In this document: one piece after another, positions 39,366 through 49,266 of the stretch
Layout of the letters: the number at the start of each line of letters is the position of its first letter
Position numbering within the stretch: the stretch's first letter is position 1
DNA from: Rhodoluna sp.
GTDB taxonomy: Bacteria; Actinomycetota; Actinomycetes; Actinomycetales; Microbacteriaceae
Assembly: GCA_024641985.1 (NCBI GenBank)
Contig: JAHEBZ010000006.1
Location: forward strand, 1 to 64,000
Direction: 5' to 3'
Length of the DNA stretch: 64,000 bases
Made by a program: the position numbers and the translations under genes
The notes under the pieces: model-generated
Told to the model about the DNA's origin: nothing
The model's database searches: none
Seen by the model: only the letters and a program-made list of their open reading frames with translations

Positions 39366-39970
39366 AATTTAGAAAGTATCAAAAGCAAATCGCCCTTGGG
39401 CTAGTTATTTTTATGCTCGGCACTCTTTTGATTGGCACTCTCTCAGGGTGTTCGGCCAACGACCCACTGGCTCAACAGTTCAAGGCCGGAGACAACAAAA
39501 ACTACATAGCCGGAGATGGCACAGTGACCGAGTTTGCCAAAGGCAACCGAGCCAAGGCAGCCGTTTGGAGCGGCGTAACCGAGAGCGGCCAAAGCATCGA
39601 CAGCAGTCAACTTAAAGGCGTTGTTCACGTGGTCAACTTTTGGTATGCCGGTTGTGCCCCCTGTAGGGCAGAAGCCCCCGATCTGGTCGCTACTGCCAAG
39701 CAATTTCCGACAGTGCAGTTCATCGGTGTGAACGTGCGCGATTCGGCTGCAACCACTGTTGCATTTGATAAGAATTTTGGCATCACCTGGCCTTCGATAA
39801 TCGATGCAAAAACGGGGTCGGTGGTTCTGGCTTTCACCGGAATTGTTACCCCACAGGCTGTGCCAACGACATTGGTGATTGATAAAAACGGGCAAGTTTC
39901 GGCGCGCATCCTTGGCCGAATCGACAAATCTATTCTCAACACCCTGATCAAAACCGCGAACGAAGAGTAA
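39362..39970 (+). CDS. TlpA/ResA-like thiol-disulfide oxidoreductase, lipoprotein-like
   Basis: NFWYAGCAPCRAEAPDL (CxxC); LIGTLSGCS lipobox-like. Confidence 0.9.
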   Translation: MKFRKYQKQIALGLVIFMLGTLLIGTLSGCSANDPLAQQFKAGDNKNYIAGDGTVTEFAKGNRAKAAVWSGVTESGQSIDSSQLKGVVHVVNFWYAGCAPCRAEAPDLVATAKQFPTVQFIGVNVRDSAATTVAFDKNFGITWPSIIDAKTGSVVLAFTGIVTPQAVPTTLVIDKNGQVSARILGRIDKSILNTLIKTANEE

Positions 39971-39973
39971 CCC

Positions 39974-40702
39974 TTGAACCCGGGCGAAATTATTCTTGGT
40001 GGCTCGCTGCTGGCGGCTATTGCGATGGCCCTGCTTGCAGGAATCGTTTCGTTTATAAGCCCTTGCGTGCTGCCGCTGGTGCCGGGATATTTGGGGTTCG
40101 TTTCGGGCCTTTCAAATAATCGAAAGCGAATGGTTTTGGGAGCAGTGCTTTTTGTTCTCGGGTTCTCGGCTGTATTCGTATCTTTCGGCGCCCTGTTTGG
40201 CGGTATTGGCGCGGTTGTCTATAGCAGCGGCCTCGACTGGGTGCAGCGGGTGCTTGGCATTTTTGTAACGCTATTTGGCCTCGTGCTAATCGGGCAATTT
40301 TCGTTCATGCAGCGCACCATCAAAATGCAGGTGTCTTCAAAATTAGGGCTGATTGGCGCACCGCTGCTGGGCATTGCGTTTGGCCTCGGCTGGACACCGT
40401 GCATTGGCCCCACTCTGGCTGCCGTTTTAACCCTTGCCGCCGATGCTGCCTCTCCGGCACGAGGGGCGCTTCTGGCGTTTGTTTATGCGCTCGGAATCGG
40501 TTTGCCTTTCATCGCGATTGCCGCGGGCTTTGGTTGGGCGACAAAATCGGTGGGGTTTGTAAAAAGGCACATCCGAGGTTTCAACATTGCCGGTGGCCTG
40601 CTCTTAATTGCACTAGGTGTGATGCTTGCACTTGGCGTGTGGAACGGCTTTGCCGCCTGGATTCAGTTGGAGGTGTTTGGTTATTTCAAGCTCGTCCTCT
40701 AA
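39974..40702 (+). CDS. ccdA: Cytochrome c biogenesis protein CcdA
   Basis: GIVSFISPCVLPLVPGYLGFVSGL, GWTPCIGPTLAAVL; TTG start. Confidence 0.93.
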   Translation: MNPGEIILGGSLLAAIAMALLAGIVSFISPCVLPLVPGYLGFVSGLSNNRKRMVLGAVLFVLGFSAVFVSFGALFGGIGAVVYSSGLDWVQRVLGIFVTLFGLVLIGQFSFMQRTIKMQVSSKLGLIGAPLLGIAFGLGWTPCIGPTLAAVLTLAADAASPARGALLAFVYALGIGLPFIAIAAGFGWATKSVGFVKRHIRGFNIAGGLLLIALGVMLALGVWNGFAAWIQLEVFGYFKLVL

Positions 40703-42278
40703 ATCGGATTTTGATGCGAACCAAGAAATCAAGTCACCTCAGTTGAGTCTCGGTGGCTGGGCTCGCTGGGTTTGGCGCCAACTTACCTCAATGAAAACGG
40801 CGTTGTTTTTGTTGCTAATGCTTGCGGTCGCAGCCGTGCCTGGCTCGGTGTTTCCGCAGCGGTCGGCAGACCCAAACGGTGTCACAGCTTATTTCGATGG
40901 CAACCCTCAATTGGCACCAATTCTTGATGCGGTGCAGCTTTTTGATGTCTACACCTCAGCCTGGTTCTCGGCCATCTACATACTGCTGTTCATCTCGTTG
41001 ATTGGTTGCGTTTTGCCAAGAACGGCGGTGCATTTCAAGGCGCTGCGATCAGCCCCGGTTGATACCCCTCGATCACTTTCTCGAATGCCAGCCCACCTCG
41101 AGATCAAGGCCTCGGCAAAAACTCGCGAATCGGTTATCGAGGCTTCGGCGGCATTGCTTAAACGTCAGGGATACCGGATTCAAATTCAGCCGGGGCTAGA
41201 CGACACACCGGCATCGGTTAGTGCCGAACGCGGATACCTTCGCGAAACCGGAAACCTGGTTTTTCATCTTTCGTTGATTGGTGTGTTGATTGCCGTGGGT
41301 TTTGGTGGCGGACTGAGCTACAGCGGCCAAAGAGTTTTGGTTGAAGGCGAGTCTTTTGTGAACAACCTTGCCGGTTTTGATTCTTTCTCGCCCGGCACAT
41401 TTTTCACCGAAGACAAACTTGTGCCTTTTAGCGTTTCTCTAGACAAATTTGAAGTCGATTTTGATTTACAAAACCAGAGCAACATCGGCACTCCGCTCGA
41501 TTTTCGTGCATTCGTAACCAGCCAAGTGGTTGGCGAGACAGCCCCTCGAACCGCCGTGATCAGGGTTAACGAGCCACTCGAATTGCCGGGTTCCAAGCTC
41601 TATTTGACTGGCAATGGCTACGCCCCGCAGCTAACCATTCGTGACCCCGAAGGCAACATCACCTACCAGGGGGCCACCCCGTTTTTGCCGCAGTCGGCAA
41701 AATACACCTCGCTGGGCGTTATTAAGGTGCCCGATGCAAAGCAGCAATTTGGCTTGATTGCCTTCTTCTATCCAACAGTTGCCGAACTCGAAACGGGGGC
41801 GCTCACCTCGCTCTACCCGGCACCCTATGACCCGCTGCTAACCATGAACGTTTATGTTGGCGATCTGGGCATCGACGGCGGAGCACCGAAGAACGTCTAT
41901 GCACTAGATACCTCGAGCATGAAGCAGGTGGCTGGCGGAAAGAGCGGCGTAAAGGGCTTGAAGTTGCAGGTTGGGCAAACGGTCAAACTTCCGGGCGAGC
42001 TCGGCACAGTGACCTTCGATGGCCTCAAGCGATTCGCATCGCTCGACGTAAGTTATAACCCCGGCGGCCTTTGGGTTCTGGTTTTCTCGTTGCTTGCTTT
42101 GGCAGGCGTGACAACCTCGCTGCTGGTGCCACGCCGCAGAGTTTGGGTAAAGCTTGCCGACGAGGGCTTTGAGCTTGCGGCATTGGCCAGGGGCGACGAC
42201 CCAACCCTTGAAAAAGTGCTTGGCGACCTTGCTCGAGAACTGAAACCTAAATCAATCAAGAAAGAAAGCAAGGCATGA
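40677..42278 (+). CDS. resB: Cytochrome c biogenesis protein ResB
   Basis: Large extracytoplasmic loop between TMs; follows ccdA and precedes ccsB; start uncertain (ORF opens at 40626). Confidence 0.88.
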   Translation: MVISSSSSKSDFDANQEIKSPQLSLGGWARWVWRQLTSMKTALFLLLMLAVAAVPGSVFPQRSADPNGVTAYFDGNPQLAPILDAVQLFDVYTSAWFSAIYILLFISLIGCVLPRTAVHFKALRSAPVDTPRSLSRMPAHLEIKASAKTRESVIEASAALLKRQGYRIQIQPGLDDTPASVSAERGYLRETGNLVFHLSLIGVLIAVGFGGGLSYSGQRVLVEGESFVNNLAGFDSFSPGTFFTEDKLVPFSVSLDKFEVDFDLQNQSNIGTPLDFRAFVTSQVVGETAPRTAVIRVNEPLELPGSKLYLTGNGYAPQLTIRDPEGNITYQGATPFLPQSAKYTSLGVIKVPDAKQQFGLIAFFYPTVAELETGALTSLYPAPYDPLLTMNVYVGDLGIDGGAPKNVYALDTSSMKQVAGGKSGVKGLKLQVGQTVKLPGELGTVTFDGLKRFASLDVSYNPGGLWVLVFSLLALAGVTTSLLVPRRRVWVKLADEGFELAALARGDDPTLEKVLGDLARELKPKSIKKESKA

Positions 42279-43189
42279 CTTCGATCGCGCTAAACCCCGA
42301 GCTTGCCGGCATCTCTCGCTTGTTCATTCAAGCCGCCATGCTGGTTTATACGGCCGCTTTTTTAAGCTTTGCCTTTCACCTTTCAAAGCTGGCCAGCACT
42401 AAAAAGGCGGTGCGTTCGAGCGCTTCAAAACTTGAACGCGCGGGCATAGTGCTTCTGGCCATCGCAGCCGTTATTCACGGCGCAGGCGTGGTGTTGCGAG
42501 GCATCTCGGCTTCACGTGTGCCTTGGGCAAACATGTATGAGTTCTCGATCACCGGTTCGTTCGTGGTTGTTTCGATCTTCTTGCTCGCTCTTGCAATCAA
42601 AGACATTCGTCTGATCGCTACCTTCGTTGCGGGCTTTAACCTTCTAATTCTTGGCACGGCAGACACCGTATTTTGGGTGAACGTGAAGTCACTTATGCCG
42701 GCCTTGCAAAGTTATTGGCTAGTTATTCACGTTTTGGTTGCTGTGCTGGCAACGGCCTTCTTTAACATCGGTGCAGCGCTGGCCATCGCATACATTTTTA
42801 AAACTGCCAAGTGGGTCGAAAAATCTAAGCTCAAAATGGTGGCAACATTTAGGCGCATATTGGCGCTGTTTCCAAACGAAGACAAAATGGAGCGCCTGTC
42901 TTATCGCTTCAACATCATCGGCTTTATTCTTTGGAGCTTCACCCTGATTGCTGGCGCGATTTGGGCCGAGCGAGCCTGGCACCGCTATTGGGGTTGGGAC
43001 ACCAAAGAGGTTTGGACATTCATCATCTGGACAATTTATGCCGGATATTTGCACGCAAATGCAACACGTGGCTGGAGCGGAAAACGCTCGGCTTGGTTGG
43101 CGATCGTTGGGTTTGTGGCGATCTTGTTTAACTTCACCGTTGTGAACTTGTTCTTCAAGGGATTGCACGTTTACAGTGGCCTCAAATAG
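42275..43189 (+). CDS. ccsB: Cytochrome c synthase subunit CcsB/CcsA
   Basis: WGWDTKEVWTFIIWTIYAGYLHA WWD-like motif; ATGA overlap. Confidence 0.93.
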   Translation: MTSIALNPELAGISRLFIQAAMLVYTAAFLSFAFHLSKLASTKKAVRSSASKLERAGIVLLAIAAVIHGAGVVLRGISASRVPWANMYEFSITGSFVVVSIFLLALAIKDIRLIATFVAGFNLLILGTADTVFWVNVKSLMPALQSYWLVIHVLVAVLATAFFNIGAALAIAYIFKTAKWVEKSKLKMVATFRRILALFPNEDKMERLSYRFNIIGFILWSFTLIAGAIWAERAWHRYWGWDTKEVWTFIIWTIYAGYLHANATRGWSGKRSAWLAIVGFVAILFNFTVVNLFFKGLHVYSGLK

Positions 43190-44180
43190 ACCTGAACTAA
43201 GCGACCTGCGCGCGAGTGCGCGGGTAGTTTCGTTGCCATTGCGCACTCGTTTTAGAGGGGTCGTTGACCGCGAGGTGCTGTTGTTTGAGGGGCCAAACGG
43301 TTGGGCCGAGTGGTCGCCATTTGCCGAATATGCAGATGAAGAAGCGGCAGTGTGGTTGAACGCCGCAATCGAGTATGCGTTTGGTGCGCAGCCGGTTCAA
43401 TTGCGAGATCGAATACCAGTAAACGCCACCCTGCCGGCTGTCGATGCAAACCATGTTGTTGCAACGCTTGCACCCTCTGGAGGGTTTAGAACTGTCAAAA
43501 TAAAGGTTGCCGAAAAGGGGCAAACCCCAGGCCAGGATGTTGATCGAATCGTTGCGGTGAAAAACAATTTTGCGAACGCAAAAATTAGGTTAGACGCAAA
43601 CGGCGGTTGGGCACCCGAGCTTGCATTTAGCTTCATCAAGGCGCTTGCCGGCCAAGGCATAGAACTCGAATATTTAGAACAGCCATGCCGCTCTATCGAA
43701 GAGTTAGCCAGACTGCGAAGCCTGATTGCCGATTCTGATTACTCGGTCAAGATTGCTGCCGACGAATCGGTGCGCCGGGCCACCGACCCGCTCGAGGTAG
43801 CTCGCGCAGGTGCGGCCGACATTTTGGTTTTGAAAGCGCAACCACTTGGAGGAGTTAGGCGTGCTTTAGATATTGCCGCCGAAGCGGGGTTGCCCGTTGT
43901 GGTTTCGAGTGCGCTCGATTCATCGGTGGGGTTGGCAATGGGGGCCCAACTTGCAGCGGCCTTGCCCCAACTCGAATTTGATTGCGGTCTTGGCACCGCT
44001 GCGTTGTTGGCCGGCGACGTTACGCGCGAACCGCTGCGGCCTATCGACGGTTTTATTGATGTTCGCCGAGTTGAAGTTGACCCTGTGAAGTTGCAGGTGT
44101 TTGGGGCCGAAGATCACCGCTTTGACTGGTGGATCGACAGACTCGAACGCAGCTATTCGCTGTTGAACTGGGCAAGTTAG
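43176..44180 (+). CDS. menC: o-Succinylbenzoate synthase
   Basis: VKIKVAE, RLDANGGW, EYLEQPC, KIAADES enolase-superfamily motifs; men cluster. Confidence 0.92.
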   Translation: MASNRPELSDLRASARVVSLPLRTRFRGVVDREVLLFEGPNGWAEWSPFAEYADEEAAVWLNAAIEYAFGAQPVQLRDRIPVNATLPAVDANHVVATLAPSGGFRTVKIKVAEKGQTPGQDVDRIVAVKNNFANAKIRLDANGGWAPELAFSFIKALAGQGIELEYLEQPCRSIEELARLRSLIADSDYSVKIAADESVRRATDPLEVARAGAADILVLKAQPLGGVRRALDIAAEAGLPVVVSSALDSSVGLAMGAQLAAALPQLEFDCGLGTAALLAGDVTREPLRPIDGFIDVRRVEVDPVKLQVFGAEDHRFDWWIDRLERSYSLLNWAS

Positions 44181-44189
44181 GCTTGAGGC

Positions 44190-45101
44190 ATGACCAATCA
44201 GGTTTCTGAGATATTTGATGCGAGCATCTGGCACGAAGTTCCGGGCTTCAACCAGCTTGAAGACGTGACTTATCACAAGCACATGACTCTGGGCATTGTG
44301 CGAATTGCGTTCAACCGCCCCGAGGTGCGCAATGCTTTCAGGCCAAAAACGGTAGATGAACTTCATCAAACTCTCGATCACGCGCGCATGGATTCGCGAG
44401 TGGGCGTAGTGCTGCTAACCGGAAACGGCCCTTCGGAAAAGGACGGCGGTTGGGCATTTAGCTCGGGCGGCGACCAGCGAGTTCGTGGCCGTGATGGCTA
44501 CAAATATGCCGATGGCCACACAGCCGAAAGCATCGATGCCGGCCGTTCTGGGCGCCTGCACATTCTTGAGGTTCAACGCCTAATTCGTTTCATGCCAAAG
44601 GTTGTCATCGCGCTTGTGCCAGGCTGGGCAGCCGGTGGCGGGCACTCGCTAAACGTGGTTGCAGATCTTTCGATTGCCAGCGCCGAGCACGCCCGATTTA
44701 AGCAAACCGATGCCGATGTTGGTTCGTTCGATGCCGGCTATGGCAGCGCATATCTTGCTCGTCAAACGGGTCAAAAATTTGCCCGCGAAATCTTCTTTCT
44801 AGGTGCCGAATATGACGCGCAGCGAGCCTATGAAATGGGTGTCGTTAACAGGGTTGTTCCCCACCAAGATCTTGAAGCTGTTGGTGTTGAATGGGCAACC
44901 GAAATTTTGCGCAAATCGCCTCAGTCAATTCGAATGCTCAAATTCGCTTTCAATGCTGTCGATGATGGCATTGCCGGGCAGCAGCTTTTTGCAGGCGAGG
45001 CCACGCGCCTTGCATATGGCACCGATGAGGCCGTTGAGGGCCGCGATTCATTTTTGCAAAAACGCGAACCAGACTGGTCGCCGTATCCTTGGCATTTTTA
45101 A
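44190..45101 (+). CDS. menB: 1,4-Dihydroxy-2-naphthoyl-CoA synthase
   Basis: AFNRPEVRNAFRPKTVDEL, VPGWAAGGGHSL, DVGSFDAGYGSAYLAR. Confidence 0.96.
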   Translation: MTNQVSEIFDASIWHEVPGFNQLEDVTYHKHMTLGIVRIAFNRPEVRNAFRPKTVDELHQTLDHARMDSRVGVVLLTGNGPSEKDGGWAFSSGGDQRVRGRDGYKYADGHTAESIDAGRSGRLHILEVQRLIRFMPKVVIALVPGWAAGGGHSLNVVADLSIASAEHARFKQTDADVGSFDAGYGSAYLARQTGQKFAREIFFLGAEYDAQRAYEMGVVNRVVPHQDLEAVGVEWATEILRKSPQSIRMLKFAFNAVDDGIAGQQLFAGEATRLAYGTDEAVEGRDSFLQKREPDWSPYPWHF

Positions 45102-45113
45102 TCGCCCACTAAC

Positions 45114-46241
45114 GTGACTAAACCGCTCAAGCTAATTGCCGCAAACGACACCTTTGGTGCGCTTTTGGCATTTGCCGACATGCTTGATGGCAAGCTAGCC
45201 GTGTTCGTTACGGCCCCCGAGGTGAACGGCAAGATGCCAGAGACCTTTGGGTTGCCAAACGAGGTGCCCGAAGATGTGGCTTTAATTGTTGAGAGCTCGG
45301 GTTCAACCGGCACCCCAAAACGCATCCAAATTTCACGCGAAGCACTGCTAAATTCGGCCAACGGTTCAGCCTTGGCTTTGGGCTCGGTTGAGGCTAGCTC
45401 GCAGTGGCTTTTGGCTCTGCCCATAAATTTCATTGCCGGGGCTAACGTGCTCATCAGGTCGGTTTTGTCTGGCAATCAACCTGTCATGATGAATCTTTCG
45501 GTGCCATTCACCGCCGAGGCTTTTGCTCGTTCGGCATCGCACCTGCGGGCCGACCGGCGATACACCTCGTTGGTTCCGGCTCAACTCAAGCGGGTTGTTG
45601 CGGCTGCCAAAACCGATGACTTCATTAGAGCTCAATTAGCCAGATTCGATGCCATTTTGGTTGGCGGGCAGTCGGTGTCTGAAGAGTTGATTGCTCAGGC
45701 TCAAACTCTCGGAGCCAACATTGTGGTCACCTACGGCATGACCGAAACCTCGGGCGGTTGCGTTTATAACGGGCTGCCATTGGCGCAAGTTGAGGTTCGA
45801 ATCGATGCCGATGCTCGAGTGGCAATTAGGGGAGCCACCCTTGCAAAAGTGCCAACCGATGAACGTGGCTATTTTGTGACCAATGACGTGGGCGAAATCG
45901 ACGAGTCGGGCAAGGTCGTAATTCACGGTCGGGTTGATCGGGTCATTTCATCGGGTGGCATCAAAGTTTCGCTTGATCGAGTTGAGGCCTTTGGTGCTGC
46001 GGTAGTAGGGGTTACCGACATTGCCGCAGTTGCCATCGAAGATGCCGAATGGGGGCAGCGCGTTGGTATTGCCTATGTTGGCAGCCCAGAGGTGGCCGAC
46101 ACGGTGGCGTTGGCGTTGGCGACTGATTTAGGGCCAGCCGGAAAGCCGATTCGAATTTTGCGCGTCGACACCGTGCCTAAACTTGCCGCAGGCAAGAATG
46201 ATTTGCAGGCAATCAAAAGGTTATTTGAGGAGATGCGTTGA
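45114..46241 (+). CDS. menE: o-Succinylbenzoate--CoA ligase (AMP-binding enzyme)
   Basis: ESSGSTGTPKRIQIS, VTYGMTETSGGCVYNG; GTG start. Confidence 0.92.
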   Translation: MTKPLKLIAANDTFGALLAFADMLDGKLAVFVTAPEVNGKMPETFGLPNEVPEDVALIVESSGSTGTPKRIQISREALLNSANGSALALGSVEASSQWLLALPINFIAGANVLIRSVLSGNQPVMMNLSVPFTAEAFARSASHLRADRRYTSLVPAQLKRVVAAAKTDDFIRAQLARFDAILVGGQSVSEELIAQAQTLGANIVVTYGMTETSGGCVYNGLPLAQVEVRIDADARVAIRGATLAKVPTDERGYFVTNDVGEIDESGKVVIHGRVDRVISSGGIKVSLDRVEAFGAAVVGVTDIAAVAIEDAEWGQRVGIAYVGSPEVADTVALALATDLGPAGKPIRILRVDTVPKLAAGKNDLQAIKRLFEEMR

Positions 46242-47149
46242 GCAAGAAATCTAAGAAGAAGGCTTCGCTAAAACTTTGGATCGAAGGCGCAAGGTTGCGC
46301 ACACTTCCTTTGGCTATCGCGCCGGTGGCAATTGGTGCTGGCGTTGCCGGCGAATTGCAGATGTTTAGCCTGCCCCTCTCGCTGCTGGCGCTCGCTGTGG
46401 CGCTATTTCTGCAAATTGGCGTCAACTTCGCCAATGACTACTCAGATGGCATTCGCGGCACCGATGCCCAAAGAGTTGGCCCACTGCGGCTCACCGGTTC
46501 GAAATCGGTTCGCCCGGCTGCTGTCAAATATGCAGCTTTCGCATTCTTTGGCTTGGCAGCAATCTCTGGTTTTGCAATTGTTTTAATCACCTCGCACTGG
46601 TGGTTCTTAGCTGTGGGCGCCTTGGCAATTTTCGCGGCTTGGTTTTACACCGGCGGCAAAAACCCTTATGGCTATGCAGGTCTTGGCGAATTGGCAGTGT
46701 TCATATTTTTTGGACCGGTTGCGGTTTATGGAACCGCGTTCATTCAAATTGGGCGCTACAGCGATTTTGCGATGCTCGGTGGCGTGGCAGCCGGATTATT
46801 TGCCGCCGCCGTTTTGATGGTTAATAATATTCGCGATCTCGAACTCGATAAGCGCGTGGGCAAGCGCACCCTGGCGGTAAAGATTGGCCCACGCTGGTCG
46901 AAGGCGCTTTACTTTGCGATGCTGTGGGTGCCCTTCGCAATTCTTGCCCCGCTGCCGATGGTGTTTCCGGCGACGTTTTTCACCTGGTTGGCACTGTTTT
47001 TCGTGATTCCGGCAACGCTCATTGTGGCAACTGCCAAGAAACCCAAAGAGCTTATTTTGGCGCTTAAACTAACCAGCTTGGCGGCACTAACCTATGCGTT
47101 GTTCTTGGGCTGGGGCCTTGCAACCGTAGTGTTTGTGCTCGGTTCTTAG
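46238..47149 (+). CDS. menA: 1,4-Dihydroxy-2-naphthoate polyprenyltransferase
   Basis: NFANDYSDGIRGTD and MVNNIRDLELDKRVGKRTLAVKIG prenyltransferase motifs. Confidence 0.95.
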   Translation: MSKKSKKKASLKLWIEGARLRTLPLAIAPVAIGAGVAGELQMFSLPLSLLALAVALFLQIGVNFANDYSDGIRGTDAQRVGPLRLTGSKSVRPAAVKYAAFAFFGLAAISGFAIVLITSHWWFLAVGALAIFAAWFYTGGKNPYGYAGLGELAVFIFFGPVAVYGTAFIQIGRYSDFAMLGGVAAGLFAAAVLMVNNIRDLELDKRVGKRTLAVKIGPRWSKALYFAMLWVPFAILAPLPMVFPATFFTWLALFFVIPATLIVATAKKPKELILALKLTSLAALTYALFLGWGLATVVFVLGS

Positions 47150-47412
47150 CCGTTGTCGGCGTTAGAGTCGCCGGCGTCTTTAGGGTCTTCTGCATCGGTG
47201 TCTTTATCGTTGCGCTTTTGCATTCGGGCATAAATGTCTTGCGACACAGCAGACCGATGCTTTTCAAAGAACAACAATGAAATCGCCAGCGCCACCACCG
47301 CGGCAATCAGTGCCGCAAAGAATGGGTCAAAACTCAAGGCCAACATGATGGCAAGCAAGCCAACAAAAAGCCCAACTCTGATGACGATGTATTTGACCCA
47401 AGGATTCTTCAT
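47146..47412 (-). CDS. DUF4229 family membrane protein
   Basis: KYIVIRVGLFVGLLAIML...; acidic tail; position beside menA. Confidence 0.8.
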   Translation of the reverse strand: MKNPWVKYIVIRVGLFVGLLAIMLALSFDPFFAALIAAVVALAISLLFFEKHRSAVSQDIYARMQKRNDKDTDAEDPKDAGDSNADNG

Positions 47413-47450
47413 GGAATAAGTCTAAGTTTTTGGCTGGTTAGAGTTAACCT

Positions 47451-47675
47451 ATGCGTCTTTTGATTTTCGTTTGGGTGGTTATCGGCATCGCCGTGATTTT
47501 TGGTCTGGTCTATGGCATCAGTGCCCTAATCGAACGCGGCAAGCGTGCCAAAACTAAGACCACCGCCCCCGATGATGACCCTCAGTTTTTGCGCGATTTG
47601 GCCAAGCGTCTTGCCGAAGAAGAAGAGCAAAAGAAGCGCGATCAGAACCCAGATTTAGGTTCAGATGAGCAATAG
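47451..47675 (+). CDS. Small single-TM protein
   Basis: Hydrophobic N-terminus, charged tail; overlaps menD start. Confidence 0.65.
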   Translation: MRLLIFVWVVIGIAVIFGLVYGISALIERGKRAKTKTTAPDDDPQFLRDLAKRLAEEEEQKKRDQNPDLGSDEQ

Positions 47676-49239
47676 TTCGCCCGCTCAGGTTTATGCGGCG
47701 AATCTGTTGGCCAGCTTTGCAAAAGCCGGCGTTCGCAACTTCTTTTTGGCCCCTGGTGCACGTTCACAAGCGCTAGCCATCGCGGCAGGCCAACTTGCTG
47801 ACGCCGGCAAAATCGAGCTGCATGTGCGCCTCGATGAACGCAGTTTGGCCTTCAACGCTCTTGGTGCTGCATTAGCAAGTGGTGAACCCTCGGTCATCAT
47901 CACTACCTCGGGAACAGCGGTTGCAAATCTGCATCCGGCAGTGCTCGAGGCCCACCACTCGGGTGTGCCGCTAATTTTGTTAACCGCAGATCGCCCGGAT
48001 GAACTGCGCGGGGTTGGCGCCAATCAAACCACTAATCAAATCGGCATCTTTTTTGACGCCGTTCGAGAGGTGTTTGATGTGCAGGCCCCGAGTGGCAGGC
48101 CAGCCGAAATTGCTGAGGCAATAAAGTTGGCCACCGATTCGATCGGCGTTTGCATGGGCTACAGCGGCGAGCAACCGGGGCCGGTGCAGGTGAATTTGGC
48201 TTTTCGAGAACCACTCTCGGCAATCGAGCCCAATGCGGCAAACCTTGATCCGGCAGTTGCGTTGCCAGAAATTTTTGAACCGCATCCAGAATTTGCAATC
48301 CTCACAGCTGCTGTTCCAACCGTGGTGGTGGCTGGTGCCGGCGCTGGTGGCGATGCGGTCGAGTTGGCAGAAGCGTTCGGCTGGCCGCTCTTGGCTGAGC
48401 CTTCCTCGGGCGCTCGCATTGGCTCAAACGCCATCTTGGGATATCGAAAAATCATTGAAATGCAGCCCGACCTCGCCGACCAAATTGGTCGAGTAATCGT
48501 ATTCGGAAAACCCACGCTCGGTCGTGCAGTCATCAAACTTCTGTTCAATCCCGGGGTCGAAGTTGTGGTGATACGCAGCAAAATGATGGGCTTTTTTGAT
48601 CTGTCGCAACGCGCCATCGCCATCGTTGACGAAGTGACACTAGACGATGAAGTTGATTTCGAGTGGCTCGAAACTTGGCGCCAAGCCGACCAGGCTTTAA
48701 CTCATGCTGGCTCAAACAAACTCGATCGAAGGGCTTTGGTCGAGGCGGTTTGGTCGGCTACCCAGCCCCAGGATGACTTGGTTCTCGGCGCTTCCAGGCT
48801 TATCCGCGAGGCAGATGTGTTTGCACCCGCCAAGGCAATCCGAGTTTATTCGAATAGGGGTTTGGCTGGCATCGATGGCACCGTTGCAACGGCCACCGGA
48901 ATTGCGTTAAATCAAACCGGCATAACTCGCGCGTTGATGGGTGATTTGACGATGTTGCATGATGCCTCATCGCTCGCCACCGACCCGGCTGAACCGGCGC
49001 TAAATGTTCAAATCATCGTTGGTAATGATGGTGGAGGTTCGATTTTTGCGGGCCTAGAGATGGCGCAAAGCCTCGATTCAAAGAGTTTTGATCGCCTGTT
49101 CAAAACGCCTCAAAACGTAGATATTTGGCACCTTGCGCAAGCCTATGGTTGGCAATATCTGCGAGTAGAAACCATCGGTGAGCTAGCGGCGGGTCTAGCT
49201 GCAGCGGGTCGAATTCTGATCGACGTTCGACTCGATTAA
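47665..49239 (+). CDS. menD: 2-Succinyl-5-enolpyruvyl-6-hydroxy-3-cyclohexene-1-carboxylate synthase
   Basis: FFLAPGARSQALAIAAG, RLDERSLAFNALG, TADRPDELRGVGANQT, NRGLAGIDGT. Confidence 0.96.
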   Translation: MSNSSPAQVYAANLLASFAKAGVRNFFLAPGARSQALAIAAGQLADAGKIELHVRLDERSLAFNALGAALASGEPSVIITTSGTAVANLHPAVLEAHHSGVPLILLTADRPDELRGVGANQTTNQIGIFFDAVREVFDVQAPSGRPAEIAEAIKLATDSIGVCMGYSGEQPGPVQVNLAFREPLSAIEPNAANLDPAVALPEIFEPHPEFAILTAAVPTVVVAGAGAGGDAVELAEAFGWPLLAEPSSGARIGSNAILGYRKIIEMQPDLADQIGRVIVFGKPTLGRAVIKLLFNPGVEVVVIRSKMMGFFDLSQRAIAIVDEVTLDDEVDFEWLETWRQADQALTHAGSNKLDRRALVEAVWSATQPQDDLVLGASRLIREADVFAPAKAIRVYSNRGLAGIDGTVATATGIALNQTGITRALMGDLTMLHDASSLATDPAEPALNVQIIVGNDGGGSIFAGLEMAQSLDSKSFDRLFKTPQNVDIWHLAQAYGWQYLRVETIGELAAGLAAAGRILIDVRLD

Positions 49240-49266
49240 TTTCGGCCCGAACTGCAGATTTGCTTT

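Noticed and set aside
40626-40677. N-terminal extension of ResB in the ORF track
   Set aside because: This part overlaps the end of ccdA and does not look like ResB; a later start is more likely
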